NCBI GenBank assembly: GCA_026018925.1
Contig: JAKSZU010000032.1
Coordinates: 496,001-560,000 of the forward strand
DNA length: 64,000 nucleotides
Origin: Tupaia tana
Lineage: Eukaryota; Chordata; Mammalia; Scandentia; Tupaiidae
Direction of reading: 5' to 3'
This document shows positions 12,301 through 24,063 of the stretch, one piece after another. The position numbers and the translations under genes are program-made. How positions within the stretch are numbered: the first letter of the stretch is position 1; each line of letters starts with the position of its first letter. Under the pieces are notes generated by a model. The model made no database searches. It had not been told where the DNA came from and saw nothing but the letters and a program-made list of their open reading frames with translations.

Positions 12301-14020
12301 CTAAGTTCAAACCTAACCTAACCTGAAGCCTAACTCAAAAAATAGACCTAACCCTAACCCTAGGCGGACACCTTAAGCTTGAACCCAACCCTATCCTGAC
12401 CCTGACGCTTACTCCAACCGTAACAGTTAACCGAAAACTAACAGTAGCCCTAAACTTACTCCCTCAAACTAAGTTTAAACCTAACCTAACCTGAAGCCTA
12501 AATCAAACCATACACATAACCCTAACCCTAGGCGGACACCTTAAGCTCAACCCCAAACGTAACCTGACCCTGACGCTTACTCGAAACTTAACAGTTAACC
12601 GAAAACTTACAGTAGCCCTAAACTGACTTCCTCAAACTAACTTCAAACCTAACCTAACCTGAAGTCTAAATCAAACCATACACCTAACCCTAACCCTAGG
12701 CGGACACCTTAAGCTCAACCCCAACCCTAACCTGGCCCTGACGCTAACTCCAACCGTAACAGTTACCCGAAAATTAACAGTAGCCCTAAACTTACTGCCT
12801 CAAACTAAGTTCCAACCTAACCTAACCTGAAGCCTAAATCAAACCATTCACCTAACCCTAACCCTAGGCGGACACCTTAAGCTCAACCCCAAACCTAACC
12901 TGACCCTCACGCTAACTCCAACTGTAACACTGAACCGAAAACTAACAGTAGCCCTAAACTTACTCCCTCAAACTAAGTTCGAACCTAACCTAACCTGAAG
13001 CCTAACTCAAACCACAGACCTAACAATAACCCTAGGCAGACACCTTAAGCTCAACCCCAACCCTAACCTGACCCTCACGCTAACTCCAAACGTAACACTG
13101 AACCGAAAACTAACAGTAGCCCTAAACTTACTCCCTCAAACTAAGTTCAAACCTAACCTAACCTGAAGCCTAACAAAAACAATAGACCTAACCCTAACCC
13201 TAGGCGGACACCTTAAGCTTAACCCCAACCCTAACCTGACCCTGAGGCTTAATCCAACCGTAACACTAAACCGAAAACTAACAGTAGCCCTAAACTTACA
13301 CCCTCAAACTAAGTTCAATCCTAACCTAACCTGAAGCCTAAATGAAACCATAGACCTAACCCTAATCCTAGGCGGACACCTTATGCTTAACCCCCACCCT
13401 AACCTGACCCTGACGCTTACTCCAACCGTAACAGTTAAACGAAAACTAACAGTAGCCCTAAACTTACTCCCTCAAACTAAGTTCAAACCTAACCTAACCT
13501 GAAGCCTAAATCAAACCATACACCTAACCCTAACCCTAGGTAGACACCTTAAGCTCAACCCCAAACCTAACCTGACCATGACGCTTACTCCAACTGTAAC
13601 AGTTAACCGAAAACTAACAGTAGCCCTAAACTTACTCCCTCAAACTAACTTCAAACCTAACCTAACCTGAAGCCTATCTCAAACCATAGACTAAACCCTA
13701 ACCCTAGGCAGACACTTGAAGCTCAACCCCAACCCTAACCTGACCCTGACGCTATCTCCAACCATAACACTGAACCGAAAACTAACAGTAGCCCTAAACT
13801 TACTCCCTCAAACTAAGTTCAAACCTAACCTAACCTGAAGCCTAACTCACACCATAGACCTAACCCTAACCCTAGGCGGACACCTGAAGCTCAATCACAA
13901 CCCTAAGCTGACCCTGACGCTATCCCAACCATAACACTGAACCAAAAACTAACAGTACCCCAAAACTTACTCCCTCAAACTAAGTTCAAACCTAACCTAA
14001 CCTGTAGCCTAACTCAAACC

Positions 14021-14050
14021 ACAGACCTAATCCTAACAATAACCCTAGGA
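14021..14050 (+). repeat. Monomer with one extra hexamer (29 hexamers)
   Basis: Where other monomers read CCTAAC CCTAAC CCTAGG, this one reads CCTAAT CCTAAC AATAAC CCTAGG, a gain of exactly six bases. The same insertion occurs at 22649-22672 and 27021-27044, its copies in duplicated block B. It explains why the 26-monomer unit there is about 4,374 bp instead of 4,368. A whole-hexamer gain at the most telomere-like part of the unit supports the 28-hexamer reading of the monomer. Confidence 0.85.
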
Positions 14051-16380
14051 GGACACCTTAAGCTCAACCACAACCCTAAACTGACCCTCACGCTAACTCC
14101 AACCGTAACACTGAACCGAAAACTAACAGTAGCCCTAAACTTACTCCCTCAAACTAAGTTCAAACCTAACCTAACCTGAAGCCTAACTCAAACAATAGAC
14201 CAAACCTAACCCTAGGCGGACACCTTAAGCTTGACCCCAACCCTAACCTGACCCTGAGCCTAAATTGAACCGTAACACTGAACCAAAAAATACAATAGGC
14301 GTAAACTTACTCCCTCAAACTAAGTTCTAACCTAACCTAACCTGAAGCCTAACTCAAACCATAGACCTAACCCTAACCCTAGGCGGACACCTGAATCTCA
14401 ACCCCAACCCTAACTTGACCATGACGCTATCTCCAACCGTAACACTGAACCGAAAACTAACAGTAGCCCTAAACTGACTCCCTCAAACTAAGTTCAAACC
14501 TAACCTAACCTGAAGCCTAAATCAAATCATAGACCTTACCCTAACCCTAGGCGGACACCTTATGCTTAACCCCCACCCTAACCTGACCATGACGCTTACT
14601 CCAACTGTAACAGTTAACCGAAAACTAACAGTAGCCCTAAACTTACTCCCTCAAACTAAGTTCAAACCTAACCTAACCTGAAGCCTAAATGAAACCATAG
14701 ACCTAAACCTAATCCTAGGCGGACACCTTATGCTTAACCCCCACCCTAACCTGACCCTGACGCTTACTCGAACCGTAACAGTTAAACGAAAACTAACAGT
14801 AGCCCTAAACTTACTCCCTCAAACTAAGTTCAAACCTAACCTAACCTGAAGCCTAAATCAAACCATACACCTAACCCTAACCCTAGGCGGACACCTTAAG
14901 CTCAACCCCAACCCTAACCTGGCTCTGACGCTAACTCCAACAGTAACATTTACCCGAAAACTAACAGTAGCCCTAAACTTACTCCCTCAAACTAACTTCA
15001 AACCTAACCTAATTTGAAGCCTAACTCAAACCATAGACCTAACCCTAACCCTAGGCGGACACCTGAAACTCAACCACAACCCTAACCAGACCCTGACGCT
15101 ATCTCCAACCGTAACACTGAACCGAAAACTAACAGTAGCCCTAAACTTACTCCCTCAAAATAAGTTCAAACCTAACCTAACCTGAAGCCTAACTCAAACC
15201 ATAGACCTAACCCTAACCCTAGGCGGACACCTGAAGCTCAATCACAACCCTAACCTGACCCTGACACTATCTCCAACCGTAACACTGAACCGAAAACTAA
15301 CATACCCCAAAACTTACTCCCTCAAACTAAGTTCAAACCTAACCTAACCTGTAGCGTAACTCAAACGACAGACCTAACCCTAACCCTAGGAGGACACCTT
15401 AAGCTCAACCCCAACACTACACTGGCCCTCACGCTAACTCCAACCGTAACACTGAACCGAAAACTAACAGTAGCCCTAAACTTACTCCCTCAAACTAAGT
15501 TCAAACCTAACCTAACCTGAAGCCTAACTCAAACAATAGACCTAACCCTAACACTAGGCGGACACCTTAAGCTTGACCCCAACCCTAACCTGACCCAGAG
15601 GCTAAATTCAACCGTATACACTGAACCGAAAAATACAATAGGCCTAAACTTACTCCCTCAAACTAAGTTCAAACCTAACCTAACCTGAAGCCTAACTCAA
15701 ACCATAGAACTAACCCTAACCCTAGGCGGACACCTGAATCTCAACCCCAACCCTAACTTGACCATGACGCTATCTCCAACCGTAACACTGAACCGAAAAC
15801 TAACAGTAGCCCTAAACTTACTCCCTTAAACTAAGTTCAAACCTAACCTAACCTGAAGCCTAACTCAAACCACAGACCTAACCCTAACCCAAGGCGGACA
15901 CCTTAAGCTCAACCCCAACCCTAACCTGACCCTGACGCTTACTCCAACTGTAACAGTTTACCGAAAACTAACAGTAGCCCTAAACTTACTCCCTCAAACT
16001 AACTTCAAACCTAACCTAACCTGAAGCCTAAATAAAACCATACACCTAACCCTAACCCTAGGCGGACACCTAAAGCTCAACCCCAACCCTAACCTGGCCC
16101 TGACGCTAACTCCAACAGTAACAGTTACCCGAAAACTAATAGTAGCCTTAAACTTACTCCCTCAAACTAACTTCAAACCTATCCTAACTTGAAGCCTAAC
16201 TCAATCCATAGACCTAACCTTAACCCTAGGCGGACACCTGAAACTCAACCACAACCCTAACCAGACCCTGACGATATCTCCAACCGTAACACTGAACTGA
16301 AAACTAACAGTAGCCCTAAACTTACTCCCTCAAACTAAGTTCAAACCTAACCTAACCTGAAGCCTAACTCAAACCATAGA

Positions 16381-16386
16381 CCTAAC
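16381..16386 (+). repeat. Left target-site duplication of LTR copy 1 (CCTAAC)
   Basis: CCTAAC, hexamer 1 of the monomer, directly precedes the LTR. It is repeated with one change as ACTAAC at 17602-17607, after which the monomer resumes with CCTAAC CCTAGG. The CCTAGG landmarks on either side (16225 and 17614) are 1,389 bp apart, which is 168 + 1,215 + 6. That confirms a 6-bp duplication. Confidence 0.85.
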
Positions 16387-16644
16387 TGCTGGGACCATGT
16401 AGTTAACACAGGCTGAGTATGAAAGAACTGCCCCTCGTGCCTAGAGCAAGGACTCCGCTGAGGAGAATTGTTTGCAAGGTCAACAGTTTTACGAGTTCTG
16501 GACCTCACGAATTGTGTTGCTGTACTGTCCTGCACTCAATTTCTCTGCCATGGGCCTTATTGCCATACCCCAGTACCCCATAAAGGCACCCCCAGCCTTA
16601 CTATAATTTTTACAATAATCCTGAAAGAATGCGGATCCACTAAG

Positions 16645-16672
16645 GCGGCAGCTGCGTAGGGCGGCGGCTGCG
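16645..16672 (+). other. GC-rich short direct repeat with an E-box in the LTR
   Basis: GCGGCAGCTGCG at 16645-16656 is followed by GCGGCGGCTGCG at 16661-16672, one base different. The first contains CAGCTG, the consensus E-box core. This is the most CpG-rich spot in the U3-like part of the element and occurs in all three LTR copies. A regulatory role is only a suggestion. Confidence 0.4.
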
Positions 16673-17435
16673 AACAGGAGTTACTCCCATTAGACTCACC
16701 CCACCTTCCTAGAAAATGTCAACAGAGAATGCTACATTCACTTCTCCTACTAGGGATTACATAGATAAGCATTAGAAAGGTCTGAGTTAAAGCTACTAAT
16801 GGGCAAAATGACCTCAGTAGCCGAGAGGGACTCGGGGACTCATCCTTGAGGTGCTGTTACCCCAAAGACCGTAAGCCACCCTTACTCTCAGGACAAGGGC
16901 AAATTGTCATTCCCCAAGCCACAGTCATTAGCAGCATGTAGAGGGTCCCAAGTACACAGCAACCTTCAGCTACTCACAAGACCACATTCCTTTCCTATGT
17001 AGACTCACCCTCTTAGCTATAGACTACCCCAGAGATAACATAAGTATTTCACTTTAGTATATACTAACCTTGTCTTTACTAAACCAGACAGGATTTATTT
17101 CTAGTAATTGCTACCACCCTAGCCTGAAGCTAAAGTTCTCAAAAGGCTGACCTGAGGCTAATCTGGGACTAAAGTGATCAAGCTGGTCTGACTGAAGTGG
17201 TCAAGATTCCTGGGAGCCCTCTCATCCAAAGACCCTCCCTGGTAATCAAGATCAAAGAAGAGAATACACCTGAAAAATGGACTTCCTCGTTCTAAAAATT
17301 ATGACTGTTTATACCTAAACAAAACAGATGTCATGTTTTATGATTATTGTTCCTATATTTTGAATGCCTTACCTTTGAGAGCAAAATGTTTCACTTACTT
17401 CCCTTCACCCATCCCACTACTGTAAAAACTCCTTC

Positions 17436-17445
17436 TATAATAAAT
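17436..17445 (+). promoter_or_regulatory. LTR TATA-like / poly(A) signal, copy 1
   Basis: TATAATAAAT contains both a TATA-like motif and a perfect AATAAA (17439-17444). Its position about 160 bp before the element's 3' end fits the U3/R region of an LTR, where promoter and polyadenylation signals lie close together. G/T-rich sequence (GCAGTGTGGAG) follows about 30 bases later, as expected for a downstream polyadenylation element. Which of the two functions is used cannot be told from sequence. Confidence 0.55.
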
Positions 17446-17601
17446 ACGCATGACTCCTGGCCATCAGGGCTGCAGTGTGGAGATTACTCTGGCTGCAGTC
17501 GGCTGAGAACATGCTAAAGGGGCGTGAGGTCTCAGTCTGATTCCTGTTCACCCGCGTCGCCTCCCTGTGCACACACCCCGGCTGGGGCACGGCTCCCGGC
17601 A

Positions 17602-17607
17602 ACTAAC
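17602..17607 (+). repeat. Right target-site duplication of LTR copy 1 (ACTAAC)
   Basis: ACTAAC matches the left CCTAAC at five of six bases, then CCTAAC CCTAGG continues the interrupted monomer. The C-to-A change is shared with LTR copy 2 (30758-30763). It therefore arose before that duplication. Confidence 0.8.
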
Positions 17608-19689
17608 CCTAACCCTAGGCGGACACCTGAAGCTCAATCACAACCCTAACCTGACCCTGACGCTATCTCCAACCGTAACACTGAACCGAAAACTAACAGT
17701 ACCCCAAAACTTACTCCCTCAAACTAAGTTCAAACCTAACCTAACCTGTAGCCTAACTCAAACCACAGACCTAACCCTAACCCTAGGAGGACACCTTAAG
17801 CTCAACCCCAACCCTAACCTGACCCTCACGGTAACTCCAACCGTAACACTGAACCGAAAACTAACAGTAGCCCTAAACTTACTCCCTCAAACTAAGTTCA
17901 AACCTAACCTAACCTGAAGCCTAACTCAAACAATAGACCTAACCCTAACCCTAGGCGGACACCTTAAGCTTGACCCCAACCCTAACCTGACCCTGAGGCT
18001 AAATTCAACCGTAACACTGAACCGAAAATTACAATAGGCCTAAACTTACTCCCTCAAACTAAGTTCAAACCTAACCTAACCTGAAGCCTAACTCAAACCA
18101 TAGAACTAACCCTAACCCTAGGCGGACACCTGAATAGCAACCCCAACACTAACTTGACCATGACGCTATCTCCAACCGTAACACTGAACCGAAAACTAAC
18201 AGTAGCCCTAAACTTACTCCCTCAAAATAATTTCAAACCTAACCTAACCTGAAGCCTAAATCAAATCATAGACCTAACCCTAACCGTAGGCGGACACCTT
18301 ATGCTTAACCCCCACCCTACCCTGACCATGACGCTTACTCCAATTGTAACAGTTAACCGAAAACTAACAGTAGCCCTAAACTTACTCCCTCAAACTAACT
18401 TCAAACCTAACCTAACCTGAAGCCTAACTCAAACCACAGACCTAACCCTAACCCTAGGCGGACACCTTAAGCTCAACCACAACCCTAACCTGACCCTCAC
18501 GCAACTCCAACCGTAACACTGATCCGAAAACTAACAGTAGCCCTAAACTTACTCCCTCAAACTAAGTTCAAACCTAACCTAACCTGAAGCCTAACTCAAA
18601 CAATAGACCTAACCCTAACCCTAGGCGGACACCTTAAGCTTAACCCCAACCCTAACCTGACCTTGAGGCTAAATCCAACCGTAACACTGAACCGAAAACT
18701 AACAGTAGCCCTAAACTTACTCCCTCAAACTAAGTTCAATCCTAACCTAACCTGAAGCCTAAATGAAACCATAGACGTAACCCTAACCCTAGGCGGACAC
18801 CTTATGCTTAACCCCCACCCTAACCTGACCCTGACGCTTACTCCTACTGTAACAGTTAAACGAAAACTATCAGTAGCCCTAAACTTACTCCCTCAAACTA
18901 AGTTCAAACCTAACCTAACCTGAAGCCTAAATCAAACCATACACCGAACCCTAACCCTAGGTGGACACCTTAAGCTCAACCCCAAATCTAACCTGACCCT
19001 GACACTTACTCCAACTGTAACAGTTAACCGAAAACTAACAGTAGCCCTAAACTTACTCCCTCAAACTAAGTTCAAACCTAACCTAACCTGAAGCCTAAAT
19101 CAAACCATACACCTAACCCTAAACCTAGGCGGACACCTTAATCTCAACCCCCACCCTAACCTGAGCCTGACGCTTACTCCAACTGTAACAGTTAACCGAA
19201 AACTAACAGTAGCCCTAAACTTACTCCCTGAAACTAACTTCAAACCTAACCTAACCTGAAGCCTAAATCAAACCATACACCTAACCCTAACCCGAGGCCG
19301 ACACCTTATGCTTAACCCCCACCCTATCCTGACCCTGACGCTTACTCCAACTGTAACAGTTAACCGAAAACTAACAGTAGCCCTAAACTTACTCCGTCAA
19401 ACTGACTTCAATCCTAACCTAACCTGAAGCTTAAATCAAACCATACACCTAACCCTAACCCTAAGCGGACACCTTATGCTCAACCCCAACCCTAACCTGA
19501 CCCTGACGCTAACTCCAACCGTAACAGTTACCCGAAAATTAACAGTAGCCCTAAACTTACTCCCTCAAACTAAGTTCAAACCTAACCTAACCTGAAGCCT
19601 AAATCAAACCATAGACCTAACCCTAACCCTAGGCGGACACCTGAAGCTCAAACACAACCCTAACCTGACCATGACGCTATCTCCAACCG

Positions 19690-22600
19690 TAACACTGAAC
19701 CGAAAACTAACAGTAGCCCTAAACTTACTCCCTCAAACTAAGTTCACACCTAACCTAACCTGAACCCTATCTAAACCACAGACCTAACCCTAACCCTAGG
19801 TGGACACCTTAAGCTCAACCCCAACCCTAACCAGACACTCACGCTAACTCCGAATGTAACACTGAACCAAAAACTAACAGTAGCCCTAAACTTACTCCCT
19901 CAAACTAAGTTCAAACCTAACCTAACCTGAAGCAAAAATCAAACCATGCACCTAACCCTAACCCTAGGCGTACACCTTAAGCTCAACCCCAATTCTAACC
20001 TGACCCTGACGCTTACTCCAACCGAAACAGTTAACCGAAAACTAACAGTAGCCCTAAATTGACTCCCTCAAACTAAGTTCAAACCTAACCTAACCTGAAG
20101 CCTAAATCAAATCATAGACCTAACACTAACCCTAGGCGAACAACTTATGCTTAACCCCCACCCTCACCTGACCCTGACGCTTACTCCAACTGTAAGAGTT
20201 AACCGAAAACTAACAGTAGCCCTGAACTTACACCCTCAAACTAACTTCAAACCTAACCTAACCTGAAGCCTAACTCAAACCACAGACCTGACCCTAACCC
20301 TAGGCGGACACCTTAAGCTCAACCCCAACCCTAACCTGACCTCCAGGCTAACTCCAACCATATCGCTGAACCGAAAACTAAGAGTAGTCCTAAACTTACT
20401 CCCTCAAACTAAGTTCAATCGTAACCTAACCTGAAGCCTAAATGAAACCATAGACCTAACCCTAACCCTAGGCGGACACCTTATGGTTAACCCCCACCAT
20501 AACCTGACCCTGATGCTTACTCCAACCGTAACAGTTAAACGAAAACTAACAGTAGCCCTATACTTACTCCGTAAAACTAAGTTCAAACCTAACCTAACCT
20601 GAAGCGCAAATCAAACCATACACCTAATCGTAACCCTAGGCGGACACCTTAAGCTCAACCCCAACCCTAACCTGGCCCTGACGCTAACTCCAACAGTAAC
20701 AGTTACCCAAAAACTAACAGTAGCCCTAAACTTACTCCCTCAAACTAACTTCAAACCTAACCTAACTTTAAGCCTAACTCAAACCATAGACCTAACCCTA
20801 ACCCTAGGCGGACACCTGAAGCTCACCCCCAACCCTAACCTGACACTGACGCTATCTCCAACCGTAACACTGAACCGAAAACTAACAGTAGCCCTAAACT
20901 GACTCCCTCAAACTAAGTTCAAACCTAACCTAACCTGAAGCCTAACTCAAAAAATAGACCTAACCCTAACCCTAGGCGGACACCTTAAGCTTGAACCCAA
21001 CCCTATCCTGACCCTGACGCTTACTCCAACCGTAACAGTTAGCCGAAAACTAACAGTAGCCCTAAACTTACTCCCTCAAACTAAGTTTAAACCTAACCTA
21101 ACCTGAAGCCTAAATCAAACCATACACATAACCCTAACCCTAGGCGGACACCTTAAGCTCAACCCCCAAACGTAACCTGACCCTGACGCTTACTCGAAAC
21201 TTAACAGTTAACCGAAAACTTACAGTAGCCCTAAACTGACTTCCTCAAACTAACTTCAAACCTAACCTAACCTGAAGTCTAAATCAAACCATACACCTAA
21301 CCCTAACCCTAGGCGGACACCTTAAGCTCAACCCCAACCCTAACCTGGCCCTGACGCTAACTCCAACCGTAACAGTTACCCGAAAATTAACAGTAGCCCT
21401 AAACTTACTGCCTCAAACTAAGTTCCAACCTAACCTAACCTGAAGCCTAAATCAAACCATTCACCTAACCCTAACCCTAGGCGGACACCTTAAGCTCAAC
21501 CCCAAACCTAACCTGACCCTCACGCTAACTCCAACTGTAACACTGAACCGAAAACTAACAGTAGCCCTAAACTTACTCCCTCAAACTAAGTTCGAACCTA
21601 ACCTAACCTGAAGCCTAACTCAAACCACAGACCTAACAATAACCCTAGGCAGACACCTTAAGCTCAACCCCAACCCTAACCTGACCCTCACGCTAACTCC
21701 AAACGTAACACTGAACCGAAAACTAACAGTAGCCCTAAACTTACTCCCTCAAACTAAGTTCAAACCTAACCTAACCTGAAGCCTAACAAAAACAATAGAC
21801 CTAACCCTAACCCTAGGCGGACACCTTAAGCTTAACCCCAACCCTAACCTGACCCTGAGGCTTAATCCAACCGTAACACTAAACCGAAAACTAACAGTAG
21901 CCCTAAACTTACACCCTCAAACTAAGTTCAATCCTAACCTAACCTGAAGCCTAAATGAAACCATAGACCTAACCCTAATCCTAGGCGGACACCTTATGCT
22001 TAACCCCCACCCTAACCTGACCCTGACGCTTACTCCAACCGTAACAGTTAAACGAAAACTAACAGTAGCCCTAAACTTACTCCCTCAAACTAAGTTCAAA
22101 CCTAACCTAACCTGAAGCCTAAATCAAACCATACACCTAACCCTAACCCTAGGTAGACACCTTAAGCTCAACCCCAAACCTAACCTGACCATGACGCTTA
22201 CTCCAACTGTAACAGTTAACCGAAAACTAACAGTAGCCCTAAACTTACTCCCTCAAACTAACTTCAAACCTAACCTAACCTGAAGCCTATCTCAAACCAT
22301 AGACTAAACCCTAACCCTAGGCAGACACTTGAAGCTCAACCCCAACCCTAACCTGACCCTGACGCTATCTCCAACCATAACACTGAACCGAAAACTAAGA
22401 GTAGCCCTAAACTTACTCCCTCAAACTAAGTTCAAACCTAACCTAACCTGAAGCCTAACTCACACCATAGACCTAACCCTAACCCTAGGCGGACACCTGA
22501 AGCTCAATCAAAACCCTAACCTGACCCTGACGCTATCCCAACCATAACACTGAACCGAAAACTAACAGTACCCCAAAACTTACTCCCTCAAACTAAGTTC

Positions 22601-24063
22601 AAACCTAACCTAACCTGTAGCCTAACTCAAACCACAGACCTAATCCTAACAATAACCCTAGGAGGACACCTTAAGCTCAACCACAACCCTAAACTGACCC
22701 TCACGCTAACTCCAACCGTAACACTGAACCGAAAACTAACAGTAGCCCTAAACTTACTCCCTCAAACTAAGTTCAAACCTAACCTAACCTGAAGCCTAAC
22801 TCAAACAATAGACCTAAACCTAACCCTAGGCGGACACCTTAAGCTTGACCCCAACCCTAACCTGACCTTGAGCCTAAATTGAACCGTAACACTGAACCAA
22901 AAAATACAATAGGCGTAAACTTACTCCCTCAAACTAAGTTCTAACCTAACCTAACCTGAAGCCTAACTCAAACCATAGACCTAACCCTAACCCTAGGCGG
23001 ACACCTGAATCTCAACCCCAACCCTAACTTGACCATGACGCTATCTCCAACCGTAACACTGAACCGAAAACTAACAGTAGCCCTAAACTGACTCCCTCAA
23101 ACTAAGTTCAAACCTAACCTAACCTGAAGCCTAAATCAAATCATAGACCTTACCCTAACCCTAGGCGGACACCTTATGCTTAACCCCCACCCTAACCTGA
23201 CCATGACGCTTACTCCAACTGTAACAGTTAACCGAAAACTAACAGTAGCCCTAAACTTACTCCCTCAAACTAAGTTCAAACCTAACCTAACCTGAAGCCT
23301 AAATGAAACCATAGACCTAAACCTAATCCTAGGCGGACACCTTATGCTTAACCCCCACCCTAACCTGACCCTGACGCTTACTCGAACCGTAACAGTTAAA
23401 CGAAAACTAACAGTAGCCCTAAACTTACTCCCTCAAACTAAGTTCAAACCTAACCTAACCTGAAGCCTAAATCAAACCATACACCTAACCCTAACCCTAG
23501 GCGGACACCTGAAGCTCAACCCCCAAACCTAACCTGACCCTGACACTTACTCCAACAATAACAGTTAACCGAAAACTAACAGTAGCCCTAGACTGACTCC
23601 CTCAAACTAAGTTCAAACCTAACCTAACCTGAAGCCTAAATCAAACCATACACCTAACCCTAACCCTAGGCGGACACCTTAAGCTCAACCCCAACCCTAA
23701 CCTGGCTCTGACGCTAACTCCAACAGTAACATTTACCCGAAAACTAACAGTAGCCCTAAACTTACTCCCTCAAACTAACTTCAAACCTAACCTAATTTGA
23801 AGCCTAACTCAAACCATAGACCTAACCCTAACCCTAGGCGGACACCTGAAACTCAACCACAACCCTAACCAGACCCTGACGCTATCTCCAACCGTAACAC
23901 TGAACCGAAAACTAACAGTAGCCCTAAACTTACTCCCTCAAAATAAGTTCAAACCTAACCTAACCTGAAGCCTAACTCAAACCATAGACCTAACCCTAAC
24001 CCTAGGCGGACACCTGAAGCTCAATCACAACCCTAACCTGACCCTGACGCTATCTACAACCGT
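19690..24063 (+). repeat. Higher-order repeat B, copy 1 (26 monomers plus one hexamer)
   Basis: Variants recur about 4,374 bp downstream: 19741 to 24114, 20561 to 24935, 20993 to 25367, 22534 to 26907. The length equals 26 x 168 plus 6. Visible indels account for this: one 6-bp hexamer gain (22649-22672), two 1-bp losses (CTATCCC at 22533; ATACAATAGG near 22903) and two 1-bp gains (CCCCCAAAC near 21165 and 23521). The unit spans the junction at 20948 between the two 8.6-kb blocks, so this duplication happened after that one. Confidence 0.85.

Larger units (their letters stand above)
1..16386 (+). repeat. 168-bp telomere-derived satellite array, left segment
   Basis: A head-to-tail array of about 97 monomers, all with the C-rich strand on +. 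The CCTAGG landmark recurs at 113, 281, 449, 617, 785, 953 and 1121, exactly 168 bp apart, and the phase persists up to the LTR insertion at 16387. Monomers differ from one another by roughly 5 to 20 percent by eye. The same variants recur together, giving recognisable monomer types: CTGAAGCTC with GCTATCTCC; TTAAGCTC with CTCACGCTAAC; TTATGCTTAACCCCC with AACAGTTAAACG; GAGGCTAAAT; and CTGGCCCTGACG with AGTTACCCG. There is no gene. Short open frames appear because 168 is divisible by three. The telomeric origin is an inference from hexamer content; that this is a tandem satellite is seen directly. Confidence 0.97.
16387..17601 (+). mobile_element. Solo LTR of an endogenous retrovirus, copy 1 (1,215 bp)
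   Basis: This non-satellite insert begins TGCTGGG and ends CCCGGCA, so the ends form an inverted repeat matching at six of seven bases with canonical TG...CA termini. A 6-bp target duplication flanks it, a length typical of betaretrovirus-like (class II) integration. A TATA/AATAAA signal lies about 160 bp from the 3' end, followed by a more G/C-rich U5-like tail. Satellite resumes at once after the 3' end, so there is no primer-binding site, gag, pol, env or second LTR. It is therefore best read as a solo LTR left by LTR-LTR recombination. The longest open frames are about 60 codons and look meaningless. The family and host cannot be named from the sequence. A non-retroviral insert is possible but less likely. 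Confidence 0.82.
12301..20948 (+). repeat. Duplicated block B, copy 1 (about 8.6 kb, contains LTR copy 1)
   Basis: From about 12301 the sequence matches that from about 20913 at an offset of 8,612 bp (TTGAACCCAACC at 12379 and 20991; CTATCCCAACC at 13919 and 22532). Subtracting the LTR with its target duplication (1,221 bp) leaves 7,391 bp, which is 44 monomers minus one base. The block is therefore 44 monomers plus one LTR. One monomer present in later copies (at about 23501 and 27880, with CCCTAGACTGACTCC) is missing here at about 14880. Confidence 0.85.

Noticed and set aside
1-16386. CRISPR-like repeat-spacer structure
   Set aside because: There are no unique spacers; the whole 168-bp unit is repeated with graded divergence.
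16600-16615. TATAATTTTTACAATAA stretch in the LTR as the main promoter
   Set aside because: It lies about 1 kb before the element's 3' end, too far for the expected U3/R boundary. The TATAATAAAT at 17436 is better placed.
16347-16659. Short open frames of about 62 codons on both strands at the LTR start (also at 29503 and 62929)
   Set aside because: They straddle the satellite/LTR junction or overlap on opposite strands, match no known motif and are not long enough to suggest a U3 gene.
17567-17917. 116-codon open frame beginning in the LTR and running into the satellite (also at 30723-31073)
   Set aside because: It is made of hexamer-derived dipeptides, exists only because the period is a multiple of three and one stop is mutated, and has no domain. 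It is an artefact of the repeat.
20404-20586. 60-codon - strand open frame in the satellite (also at 33562-33744)
   Set aside because: Reverse-strand shadow of the same repeat, rich in V and R from the GT/GG-rich strand. No independent support.
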